Shown in pieces: positions 36,279 to 47,687 of a stretch of 64,000 nucleotides of DNA (positions are counted from its first letter, which is position 1; each line of letters starts with the position of its first letter). The stretch comes from Misgurnus anguillicaudatus (lineage: Eukaryota; Chordata; Actinopteri; Cypriniformes; Cobitidae). The stretch is from assembly GCF_027580225.2 (NCBI RefSeq), contig NC_073337.2, positions 13,489,501 through 13,553,500 of the forward strand, read 5' to 3'. The position numbers and the translations under genes were made by a program. The notes under the pieces were generated by a model. It was not told the origin of the DNA, did no database searches, and saw nothing but the letters and a program-made list of their open reading frames with translations.

Positions 36279-39200
36279 ATGGCAAGTCACGGCAAAATAC
36301 AGTCCGGTAATTTTAATGTTTCTGTTTAGTTATTCTATCTTTAAGACTGACTTTGATGACCAAGTATGCTAGTTCTTCGTAGGGTTGTTTTCATTTCCTT
36401 ATTCAGGCACCTGAAGTAGATGCAATTAAGTTTAAAAATTAAATCACGACGTCTTCGCCATATAAGTGTTACACATTAAACTTTTATTTACACCTGCTTT
36501 AGCGCGGCATGCTTAATCCCATTCTCATTACATCATAATGTTTACAAATGTCTTTGTTCTCTTTAGGAAATGTGGAGAATGACAGCGCATTAGCCGGACA
36601 GTCAGGTATGTCAAAAACTTCTAGTACAAGACCTGACCCGCAGAATGAAAGAAAATGAACGATCTGTTGCGTCTTGTTTGACTTCAATAACTTAACGTTA
36701 CTTAAGTTAGTTACTTACTCCGTTTTGCTTGACAACTTGTTTATAAACCCACTAAAATCCAGTCCGACTAAACACATAGTAAACTATACGTGCTGCTCAC
36801 TATCCAATACTGTAGAGTTTCGAGTAAAATGACGGAGATTAACTCAAACTTTGTGAGACCAAAGTGTGTAGAAGTTAAAGAGTATCAGTCAGACTCAGTT
36901 CTTCGGCGAGACCCTGACTGAGGGTTGAGGTCGCGGGTGGGTGCAGCAGCATTCGCAGTGTTGCCAGATCCCATTATTAAAATCCTCTTTAGACATAGTG
37001 TTTAGTGTATTAGCAATTCCTGTGACACTTATAATGTAAAATGTATAAAGTAAGGAGTTAGTGCGGGTGAAGGGTAGCAATGAGTCTTTTAACTGAAAGA
37101 CAAGGTTTCTTGAATGAAATATGGCAAATATACAAACACTGGCTATGAAGAAGGCTATATGTTATTTCATTCAATTTGGGAGTTAAAGGGACATGGTCTA
37201 ATCAGAATCAATGGATTATGCTAAAAGTGCCAGCGCCAGACCTGGAGTTCGGATTCCAAAACGGTAAAAATCAAATGTTTAACTCTTATCTAGGGGAGCT
37301 GGAAAATGGGCACACTTTCAAAAAAAAGTGGAATGCCCCTTTAACATTTAACAAAAGTCATGCTGGTAACATTCATATGACCACTAGTTCTTGTTTAGTA
37401 TCTTGCACAATTCTTGTTCATGTGATATTGTTTATTAAAATGATTACAATAATGTTAAATGAAAAATAAATAACTAATCCTAGATGCTGGGGGGCCCTAA
37501 GCAAACCTTCATGAGGGGCCCGCTGTCAGATGATTATTAAAACCCATTCATTGTTTCTAATTAACCTAGTTAGTTGTTAACTAACCACACATCTTGTATT
37601 ATCTTACAGTTGTATATTATTGCCATATGGACTTTACTTTGACACTCTTATCTGACTCATAAATTAATACTTGCTGATTATGACATGAAACATGCATTTG
37701 CTGAAAAGCTGTTTTGATTCAATGTATGTTGTAAAAGCACAAAAAAACTGATTTAAATTTAAATTCATTTAATGAATCAAATTATATATAAATATATAAT
37801 GTTAATACAGTAAGAGTTAAAAAATTACCCATTTACCAAACCTAAAGGAACTAAAAGACAAACACATTAAAGTGCATAAATGTGTTTTACTATATTTAAT
37901 GATTACTTAATTACTTGAAAATTACTTACCATAAAGGGCAACCAAAACAATTTGGACATTTGAATTTGGAAATCTGTATCAGGGCTCAACATAAAGGACT
38001 GCCCGATGGCCCGGGGCAAGCACGAGAGACGTTCGGGCCAGTAAAAAGTATTGTCACTTGCCCGATCGGGCCTGAACCTGAACCAATGGCCCAACCGGGC
38101 CATTATAAAAATTCTTTGCTTTGAGCCCTGTGTATACGGTATTATAAAAAATGAGTAATTAGTTACACTACTAGTTACCAGGGAAAGTAATCTTATTACA
38201 ATAACTAGTTAGTGCCCAACACTGGTTGTTGTGCACTTTTTCACCCGGGATAGCATTTGTTAACTTTTCACACCCCACCATGAACCTCACTAATTTTCAA
38301 ACTTTGGCAACTGATTGTAAGTTTTTTTTGTCTACGTGTCAGTGATTTGAAATCTTTGTGATGTGAATGCAATCTCAGAACATTTGGATACTTTATACGT
38401 AGTAGATACTACGCATTGCAGATCAGATATTTAGTATTTCTGTTGTTTTGGGTTTTTATTTTCAGCTGGAGACAACATAACAGAGACTGATGCCATTAAT
38501 CGAAGGTAACGCCTTGTTAAAGTCTCTTTGTAACTTTGATGTATTTTAACATTGCATTTTGACTCCATTTGTATTGTTTTTTAGTGTATTTACACTGGAT
38601 CCTAATGAGGAGTATAAGATGTCCTATAAGAGACGAGGACTCGCTCTGATCTTCAACCATGAAAATTTCTATTGGAAACTCGGGTTGAGCTACCGCTCTG
38701 GCACCAATGCAGACAGAGAGAACCTCAAGGGAAGGTATTTGGAGTGCTGTTTGAAATATTAGAGTAATAGTGCTGATGTATTGTTTATTATATTAAGTTA
38801 ATTACAGAAAGCAGATTTAGGTCAGACGGCAACACCTCACTTGACAGCTGCCGTTGAAATTACATGAATGCTTGCTACACAAATATGATTACATGGCTTT
38901 TTGTATTGCATAATGTAACCAAACATTTTTCCTGTTGTCAGATTTAAAGAGCTGGGCTTTGAAGTAAAGGCTTTTGATGATTATAAACGTGATCAGGTTT
39001 TGGAAGAACTCAACAAAGGTATGTGCCACCTTGGGACATCAATAGTTCCCTTTATACATGTTTTGAGAAATAAGGGTTGAATTCATAGAAATATTCAGGG
39101 TTATTTACAAGTTCTGTCTATGACAGAATATGGTCAGCTTTGATAATATAAAATCTCATTTGTTCTTGTGTCATGACAATACATGCTTTTGCAAAGCTGT

Positions 39201-42200
39201 TATGAATTTTCTTTTCTAACCTAATGGGCATCAGTATAACTGAGGAGTTCAGATGCAAAACCCTCTAAGTGTATCTAACATGTTTTCTTGTCAATTAGCA
39301 TTTTTATCAGGATCTTATGTTTAAATATTTCACTTTAATGCCAATGAAAAAGTTAATAAGCAGTAATTGAAATTTTACAAATGTCACTTTAATCTATTCA
39401 TTTGTATTAAATACATTTTTATACATTTTTGGCAAAAACCTCCACATCTTTGGACAATACATAGTGAACAGTTGCAGTCATTAAATTTACTTTTTTTTAA
39501 TATGCTAATTTTCCAGCTCCCCTAGAGTAAAACATTTGATTCTTACCGTTTTGTAATCTATTCAGCTGATCTCCAGGTCTTGCGCTACCACTTTTAGCAT
39601 AGCTTAGCACAATCTATTGAATCTGATTAGACCATTAGTTTGCGCTAAAAAATAACCAAAGAGTTTCAAATATTTTCCTATTTAAAACTTGACTCTTCTG
39701 TAGTTATATCGTGTACTAAGACAGACGGAAAATTAATAGTTGCGATTTTCTAGGTAGATATGGCTAGGAACTATACTCTTATTCTGGCGTAATAATCAAG
39801 GACTTTGCTGCCGTAGCATGGCTGCAGGAGGCGCAATGATATTTCGCAGCAGCCGAAAATAGTCCCCTTAGTAACTTTCAATAGCAGGGGGCTATTTCCG
39901 GGCACTACGTAATATCATTGCGCCATATCGAAACTCTTTGGTTATTTATTTAGGCACAATGCTAATTGTCTAAACAGATTCAAAGGATTGTGCTAAGCAA
40001 TGCAAAAAGTGGTAGTGCCAGAACCAGAGATCAGCTAAATTGATTACAAATCGGTAAGAATCAAATGTTTAACCCTAGGGGAGCTGGAAAATGAGCATAT
40101 TTTCAAAAAAAGTGGAGTGTCTCTTTAAATATCCGACTAGAAACATTGCAAATGATGAAAGTCAAAATGTAAAAATGAAACACACATTAGGGGGAGCTGT
40201 GATCCATGTCACTGCCACATTTTGGTTGTATTCAGATCCAAGTACTTGCAAGGGACACAAGTTTGAATTTTTGTCCACAGTCGCGTGCCGCCGTTCATCC
40301 GTGCATTTAGAGGACTTTGCTGAAAAATCTATGTGCCGTTTAGCAAATTCTGCTAACAATCAGTATTTCTGAATGACCTAAGGCCTGTAATTAAAATGAT
40401 TTGAAGCGAAGGTGTTTGTTAAACACATAATATGTGTCGAGAGCATGCTTTTGCATCTGAGCTCCTCAATTATTTGTGCTAATGCACTGCAATCCTTTGT
40501 TACAGCTGCTGCCGCAAATCATGCCGATGCCGACTGTTTAGTCTGCATCTTTTTAAGTCATGGAGAAAATGGCCACATCTATGCTAATGATGACAAGATT
40601 GATGTTGAGGAAATCACTGCTCTGTTTAAGGGGAATAAGTGTCCTAGCCTAGCAGGGAAACCCAAAATCTTCATCTTACAGGTAATTTGTCTTTACATAT
40701 ATAATGTACAATATATTGGCAATCCATTGGCTGCAATGCAGTGTTACCCAGGTGAAAAAAGTGCAATAAAATACACTTTATTAAAAGTACTATTTTCATG
40801 CACTAATTTTATACTTGACATACACAAAAAATTGTCTTTAGTACTTCGTAACACTAGCCTGACGTTGTCATACTCAATTCTAGTCAGAATTTGAGTCTGA
40901 TACCGCTCCATTGAGCTATAATTATGAGGCGTGTCTCAATCGAAAAATGCCTCTGCACTCAATTGGATAGACCTACGACCAATCAGAGCAACGGAGTGTG
41001 TGACGTACGTTACGTCTTTTACAGCCTGACCGAACTGCTAGTTATTTCGCAACAATGACACTAACATTGTGATTATACTGAGTTAGCAAATGTACATCAA
41101 CACCTATTATGTTTACAACATTTCGTTTATATCACAACATGAAGTATTTACTAAGTCATAGAGTAAGACTATCTCTTACCATTTGTACGTTAGGTGAACT
41201 TCATCCACGACAATACCCATTACGTTTGCTTGAAAATATTGGAGCCTAGCATGTCCCTCCACTTATTCAGCAACCACGACTCCGGGCTTCCGAAAAGAAG
41301 CTGGCAACGACCGCTAATTATATTCATCTCGTCGTGCACGCTGAGCTGCATCGCCGTGATAACGATTTCAGTTGCGACCAACTTTTGCCGAATAGGAAGG
41401 ACGGCAAAAACATCAACAAATGCCCTGCTCGCGTTTCTCTGTTCCTCTTTTAAAATCAATGCTCTGTCGATATCTTTTAGAACAGACTCAATGTCAGAAT
41501 CCACACATCTGAACTCTACAGCAGCAGCCATTCAACACACGCGCTCTTTGGTGACGTGGTTCATTACGTTACTGTTGATTATCTGTCCATCATCGTATAA
41601 AGCCCGCCCTCACAATTTGATTGGTTCGACCAGCATTTGTCCAAGCATAGTAGCTCCTCAACGGAGAAACGCCAGACCGATCTTCCCGTTTTCACATTCT
41701 TGTGGGCGGGGCTAAGATCGGCTGGCACCCAGGCTATCGTAACACTGGTGGCGGGCTACTCCTTTTTGACTTATTTTTCGAGGCTGCCCGATGCGAAGCT
41801 CATCACAACATGAATTTAGCCTGTCATGTTTGTGGCTCGTCATGTCAAAATATGTGTTTGTTGCATATGTTTCTTTGAACATAAGGCTTGTCGTGGTGAC
41901 AAACACGATGATCCAGTGGTGCCAATGGATGTGACGGACAGTGAAATGGTAAATGAGGTGGAAGTGGATGCAGGGGTGCTATATACTCTTCCAGCAGGGG
42001 CAGATTTCATTATGTGCTACTCAGTGGCTGAAGGTCAGTGTTTGGAAATTGGACACATGTTAACCAACTATTACTTTCTACTTGTTTAGATACATCCTTG
42101 AGCTTAAAGTAATCTCACTTTAAATAGGCAGTGATGTTGCTTTCTTCTTTTTAAAGGGTACTACTCTCACCGTGAGGTCGTAAGGGGCTCGTGGTACATT

Positions 42201-42395
42201 CAGGATCTGTGTGAAATCCTAACACGCTTCGGTTCCACAGCGGAGTTCACTGAGCTTCTGACGCTTGTTAACAGAAAAGTTTCCTACCGCAGTGTGGGCA
42301 ACTGCAACGATCGCAGGGCTATAGGGAAAAAGCAGGTGCCTTGTTTTGCGTCCATGCTCACTAAGAAACTGTTTTTCAGGCCTAAAAAAGAATAG
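36279..42395 (+). CDS. casp6: Caspase-6, complete
   Basis: Eight coding exons: 36279-36306, 36567-36605, 38466-38505, 38585-38734, 38942-39018, 40506-40681, 41886-42033, 42157-42395. All have AG/GT borders and consistent phases, giving 298 residues. The product is an executioner-class cysteine protease that cleaves after VEID-like sites. The prodomain ends in TETD (residues 28-31), the known processing site. The catalytic His129 lies in LSHGE and Cys172 in QACRG, with that motif split by an intron between Q and A. The linker has DVTD (185-188) and VEVD (195-198), in line with the human sites but with a shorter spacing. The small subunit ends with [17 protein letters not shown], a caspase-6 signature. 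No break is seen. Introns 3 and 7 are short; introns 2, 5 and 6 hold mobile elements. Confidence 0.95.
37187..37340. mobile_element. TTAA MITE, family J, short copy (casp6 intron)
   Basis: Flanked by TTAA (37183-37186 and 37341-37344). It shares AATCAAATGTTTAACTCTTA-like and GGGGAGCTGGAAAATG strings with the larger fold-back at 39481-40124. Confidence 0.75.
37981..38132. mobile_element. Short hAT-like MITE (casp6 intron)
   Basis: Ends are CAGGGCTCAACATAAAG and the inverted TTTGAGCCCTG. The interior is rich in GCCC/GGGC motifs. The target duplication is not clear. Confidence 0.55.
39481..40124. mobile_element. Large fold-back element, family J (casp6 intron 5)
   Basis: The arms are inverted copies sharing TTTCCAGCTCCCCTAG and GATTCTTACCG-like strings, with a right-hand TTAA at 40125-40128. 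The left border is degraded. It is non-coding. Confidence 0.75.
40856..41737 (-). mobile_element. 882-bp DNA element carrying a RecQ-like helicase fragment (casp6 intron 6)
   Basis: The same 9-mer CGTAACACT flanks both ends (40847-40855 and 41738-41746), as a target duplication of 8-9 bp. The ends are a short inverted repeat, AGCCTG and CAGGCT. A minus-strand frame inside encodes a helicase-like fragment. The superfamily is not assigned: 8-9 bp duplications occur in several groups. It landed in the left end of an older hAT-like copy. Confidence 0.8.
41220..41531 (-). pseudogene. RecQ-like helicase fragment inside the element
   Basis: A minus-strand frame of 103 residues begins at an ATG ([19 protein letters not shown]). 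It continues with FVDVFAVLP, then [23 protein letters not shown] and [10 protein letters not shown]. These match the segments around motifs I, Ia and Ib of RecQ-type DNA helicases. The Walker A loop that should follow FAVLP is missing, so about 40 residues are deleted and the product cannot bind ATP normally. The start matches the beginning of a protein, not a random internal cut. Confidence 0.65.
41747..41866. mobile_element. hAT-like fragment abutting casp6 exon 7
   Basis: GGTGGCGGGCTACTCC at the left and GTGGCTCGTCATGTCAAAAT further in match the element at 33439-33785. Similarity stops about 20 bases before the exon 7 acceptor (AG at 41884-41885). Confidence 0.7.
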
Positions 42396-44219
42396 AATCG
42401 AATAATAGCAAAAAATGGAGCCATGACTACAGTAATCGATTCAGGGATTTTTCATTGTTATTTTTTTTTAATTCCTTATGATCTTATCTACATTTTTAAC
42501 ATTTTCTCCATCGTAGTTAGGTGGTTTTACTTGTTTTAGCCTAGAGGTTTGACAGGGTTAGGGTAACAAACAATTGTCCAAGTTTTTATGTTTACATTTT
42601 ATAAGAAGATGTTTTTCCGTAATTTAAAAATAACATTTGTAAGTGCAATAAACCAGAATATATCAAGAAAAAAATAGTTCCCACTTGATTTTAGATATAT
42701 TTAAATACTGTGAACTTAAATAAGAGAAAATGCATGCAATGCACCAATTGAGTACATACTTGTTGAATTGTACTTGCATTTAAAGTATCTGCTTGTAAGT
42801 ATAATCTATCCAAAAACATGAACAGTAATATAAAGTGTTTTCAAGGAGCCTGCAAGCCAAGGTAAAATAACTAACAGTCATTTGTCCAGAAACTAAAAGG
42901 GTCCTTCATATACCGCGTTGATGATACTTTGATAATCTTTTCATTACGTGGTAGTACCTTGTTTTTAGGCTGAAAGACAGAGAAAACAAGAACATCCAGT
43001 TACACAGCTAAACAACTTGAAAATCCCTGAACGCATACCAGCATCATTACCAGCTATTTAAACACACTAGTACACTACTTAGTCATTTCCATTGTCAATG
43101 AATTTATGTTTTTTGACTGTACTTTGAATCTATGTCTTAAATGTGTAAAGGTCACTTACATATTCAGAGATTCAGAGAGTAATTTCTTTGCACGGACCAA
43201 TACAATACAATTTCTTGTGCTTGTTGTGACACTGTTATAAGGCATATATGTTGACCTGTTATCTTGTCTGGCATGTTTTAGTATATTTTGTAAAGAATAA
43301 CAATAATTATTAATGACAAACTGAATGTTTGTCTAGAAAGAGTCACTATTTCACCTGGTGCTGTATATGATAAACCCATTTATTTTGCCCTCTTGTTGTA
43401 AAACACTACTTTTGTAGCATTTGTTGAACAAATTGTCAGTTAATGATTACTGTGTTAACTGTTTATATCCCTATACTAAATAAATTATGTACTTAATGTC
43501 TATTTGAATGTCAGAGAAAGCACAAAAATGTGAATATCATGTGTTCTTTGCTTTGGTACTTACCCCAATACATTTACACATTTAATTCCTGTTTGAACAT
43601 GTATCATTGAAATTTGCATGAAATAAAAAATAATTTAATGCCAACAACTTTGAGAATTTTGATGGATGAGCAGTAAAGAATTTGCAGGGGTGGTAGGGGC
43701 GTGTTTGTTTAGGTGATTTCAAATGTCAACATTGGCTTTCAGAGATCATGGGCCGCAGCTTTAAATTCATTAAACATGTTGTAAGTTTTAGAAATTAACA
43801 GCTGAAACGTGTGGATGGGCGTGGTTTCAGTGCCAACAGCAGACACACCCCACCGCTTGAGAGCAGAGAATGCTGCCTATTTCTCCAAGATTTTGATAAC
43901 TTATTTTATTTACCTGTCGTTTTTCCATCAAATTTGTAAGGGTTGTTAGAAACACATTTTTCTGTGGTTTGACAAACTCAGAAAACGTTTAATATTGGAC
44001 TTTAGGGACTTTAAGCAGGTAAATAGAAGTAAAACTTTGAATCTTGGCTTGACAAAGTCTGTTTGAAATTTGCTGTAGTTAATATAGTTTATTTAAATGA
44101 AGTTAAAAAAGACCTATTGTAAAATTGTAAAGAGGAAGTGATGGAGAGGGATGCCAATTATTTATAGACCCTTATTATACAAATTCATTTAGATTCCAAG
44201 AACCTTTCACAGACATTAT
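42396..44219 (+). other. Probable casp6 3' UTR and downstream DNA
   Basis: No coding exon. An AATAAA lies at 43622-43627 and could end the casp6 transcript. A partial family H repeat is at about 43688-43770. Confidence 0.4.
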
Positions 44220-44715
44220 TGCTAGTTATGCCTTTTGCTTACACTTTTTGCTACCACTTCTTTTCCGGACCTTCGGCTCTCTATTAATGTGCTTGGATAC
44301 ATAGCTCTGTGAACAGCCAGCATATTTTGCAATGACCTTTTGTGTCTTGCCCTCCTTGTGCAATGTTTCAAATGTCTTTTGGACAACTGTCGAGTCAGCA
44401 GTCTTCCCCATGATTGTGTAGCCTACAGAACTAGACTGTAGACCATTTAAAGGCATTTGCAGGTGTTTTGAGTTAATTAGCTGATTAGAGTGTGGCACCA
44501 GGGGTCTTTAATATTGAACCTTTTCATAATTTTCTAAGATACAGAATTTGGAATTTTCCTTAGTTCTCAGTTATAATCATCAAAATTAAAAGAAATAAAC
44601 ATTTGAAATATATCAGTCTGTGTGTAATGAATGAATATAATATACAAGTTTCACCTTTTCAATGGAATTAGTTAAATAAATCAACTTATTGATGATATTC
44701 TAATTATTTAACCAG
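44220..44715 (-). pseudogene. Truncated Tc1-like transposon, transposase N-terminus
   Basis: On the minus strand, the frame from about 44411 to 44226 reads MGKTADSTVVQ, then LHKEGKTQKVIA and AGCSQSYVSKHI. This is the first helix-turn-helix of a Tc1-family transposase. The 5' flank up to about 44715 ends with a plausible terminal repeat (ATACAGCTGCTGG). The DDE catalytic domain is absent. Confidence 0.85.
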
Positions 44716-45415
44716 CAGCTGTATATTCAAACAAAATGTCCTAGAACACATGTATGTACCATCATGACCACTTAAAGCTAAATACACATGCACATTCATC
44801 TATCCACACAGCACATACATTTTTTTTCACTTTGTTTTGATATAGCTGCAGCTGTGGCTTGGTTGAGTGTTTTAGGCCACTGTACTCTGCCAGAAAGTAA
44901 ATAACAGATTTAAGAACATTGCCTTCAGTAATACAAAACAGCTGATGCTGTGCAATACGATATAGTACTTTTACAAAGCCACAGCGGACAGCGTCCAATG
45001 GCTACTGTGAAATCAAAGCTACTGGCTTTATAAGATTGACATTGTGAGACATTTGTGATCATAGAATATGAAGTATATAAAATATCAATATACAGCTTAC
45101 ATTAAAAGACTATGGAGTTTTACAGAATTTATTATAATTTATATTAAAATTAAATTTAAGTTTTGTGTATGTAAGTGATGTCAGAATGTAGTCATGTAGA
45201 CATGGTTAAAGTTTGATTCACATTTCTCCAGAGGGATATTATTTCATCACAATCTATGTTGTCACAATGAAGCCAAACACGAATAAGAGATTAATAAAAT
45301 CAAGTCACAATATGCCACATTGCTGACATGCAAATATATTTTTTGGAAGTGGAAATAAGGAAAAATTACTTAATTCCACTAATTTGGATCGTTTGATCTG
45401 GGCAAAAAAGCAACT
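44716..45415. other. No supported gene
   Basis: No recognisable exon or clear repeat border. Confidence 0.45.
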
Positions 45416-45419
45416 GTTC

Positions 45420-47030
45420 TATCCAAACGTGAAGCGAATCCTTTCAGAATTAGCAAAAAAGAAAAACGCGATAGGTGCGTTTCCATCAAGTTGTTTGAGC
45501 GAATGACGGTGAAATATTGGTAACCTAGTAACCGTAAACAAAACAAGGTAAGCTTGGAAAACAGACACAGGACTGCATATAGTCATGATGGGGCACGTTA
45601 TTAATTTATTAGCAGTGCAGATTGTTATTGCCAAACTGAATGCTCTGCACAGAAGAAGAACGGCAGATTTTTTGATGAAGCCACCAGCACCAAGGACATT
45701 TCGACGACGTCGAGCCCTATATATGGTAAAGACAACTCCAACGGAAACAGCTAGACGGTCAGTCACGCGGGTTTACTGTTCGCTACGTCAGAATTAATTC
45801 GGCAAATGCATCATTTTCGCACAACTCAAAAAAACACATCAAGCGAGCGTAAAAACTTTTTTGTGAATTGAGGGATTTTTATTCGAAATGGCATAACTCC
45901 GTACGTTTTTGATGCGATACTTCAAAATAAAATCATGGTGATGGACACCTGAGGTAAGATTTTTTTCCTATACCCTCAGTAAAACGCAGATTTGGCAGGT
46001 ACGCCACCTTTCGAAACACTTGTGAAATGCGCCTCTTCTTTTAACCAGTCACGTGACACGCGTTTCCATCCAAACGTGAAGCGAATCTTTTCAAAATTAG
46101 TAAAAAAGAAAAACATTGAAATGCGAACTATGTGCGTTTCCTTCAAATTGTTTTAACGAATGACGGTGGTATAACCTAGTAACCAACAGTAAACAAAACA
46201 AGGCACGCTTGGAAAATGGAGGCAGGACTGCATGTCGTCACAATGGGGCAAGTTATTAATTTATTAGCAGTGCAGCTTGTAATGGCCAAACTGAAGACAA
46301 CTCCAGCGGAAACAGCTAGACGATAAGTCGCGTGGGTTTAATGTTCACTACGTAAGAATTAATTGGGCAAATGCCCATCTCCCATTATTCGCATTTACTC
46401 TTTTTCACATAAATCAAAAACCACCTCAAACGAGCGTAAAAACTTTGCTAATTATGGGATTTTTGATCGAAATGTGCCGTTTCCATTGTTTTTGATGCAA
46501 TAATTCAAAATGCGCATAAAACATGGTGATTTTACAATATCGCAAAATTTTGAAATAAAAAACAAAAATCCTTAATTGGCATAAGGTTTTTAGGCTCGCT
46601 TGAGGTGGTTTTTGATTTATGCAAAAAAAAAAAGAGTAAATGCGAATAATGGGAGATGAAAACGCATTTGCCGAATTAATTCTGAGGTAGCGAATATTAC
46701 TGGACTGACCTGACCGTCTAGCTGTTTCCACTTGAGTTGTCTTTACCATATCGCAATGCCCTTGCTGCTAGTGCCTTCATCAAAAATGCTGCATTCCTTC
46801 TTCTGTTCACAGCATTCAGTTTGGCAATTACAAACTGCACTGCTAATAAATTAATAACTTGTGACCTTTACAAATTAATAAACTTGATGCAGTCCTGTCT
46901 ACATTTTCCACGCTTACATTGTTTTGTTTACTGTTCGTTACTAGGTTACCAATACCACCGTCATGGAACTTGATGGAAACGCACCTAATTCGCATTTCTT
47001 TGTTTTTCCTTTTTTGCGAATTTTTGCGGC
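45420..47030. mobile_element. Composite fold-back element
   Basis: Left sequences at 45435-45800 return inverted at about 46660-47030, for example GGTGCGTTTCCATCAAG against CTTGATGGAAACGCACC. A direct second copy of the left end starts at about 46061 (CGTTTCCATCCAAACGTGAA, also at 45418). It looks like two related elements joined or one with an internal duplication. Short open frames of basic residues in the arms have no known domain. Confidence 0.7.
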
Positions 47031-47590
47031 AGCCATATCCCTATTGAAAACAGAAGCATTTCAAGAATGTTTATTTAAAATTAAATTTTACTACTTTGAT
47101 TACAACAAATTTTGTGTTTGTTGCATTAAAAGTAATTAATAACCCTAACTTGGTATCTTATTAGATAACACAACTTTAGCAAAACAATGTATGTACTTGC
47201 TCAAGAGATTAAAGTGTTGAATGCATACTATAATTTCAGTAAATCATACATTTAACTTTCAAAACCTTTAATCAAAATGTTTTATTGTAAGATTAAATGA
47301 AAGCAGAAACTATAAAGGATCTTACATACCACGTTAATATTTAGTGTATGCCTACAATATTCCTACTCTCAACTTTCTTCATAAATAACCATCACCTCAC
47401 TCAAATCTGCTTTGGCTCATTTCTAGATAGAAGTTACAATTTCATCCCATCAGATGGCGCCAGATCTTCACAATATCTATATTTGTAAAATTAAGTTACA
47501 TTTATGCTTTGTAGTAGCTATGGGACATTTTAGTCAGTTCAAAGTCATTCTCTGAAAATTACTCCTTTCAATTGACCGAGATGATCGAAA
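47031..47590. other. Intergenic, upstream of the CCCH-WWE gene
   Basis: No gene seen. Confidence 0.45.
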
Positions 47591-47595
47591 CGGCA

Positions 47596-47658
47596 TATAA
47601 AATGCTACGTGTGCATTAGCGTGTTTAAAGTAAGTTGTATTTTTGAGAAATTGAAACT
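47596..47658 (+). promoter_or_regulatory. Promoter of the CCCH-WWE gene: TATA box and ISRE
   Basis: TATAAAA lies at 47596-47602. An exact ISRE, GAGAAATTGAAACT (47645-47658), matches the consensus GAAANNGAAACT and ends 30 bp before the ATG at 47688. If the TATA box sets the start, the ISRE lies in the 5' UTR; otherwise it is upstream. Either way it predicts interferon/IRF control. Confidence 0.7.
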
Positions 47659-47687
47659 AAAAGCACATCCCACTTTCATTTATAAAC

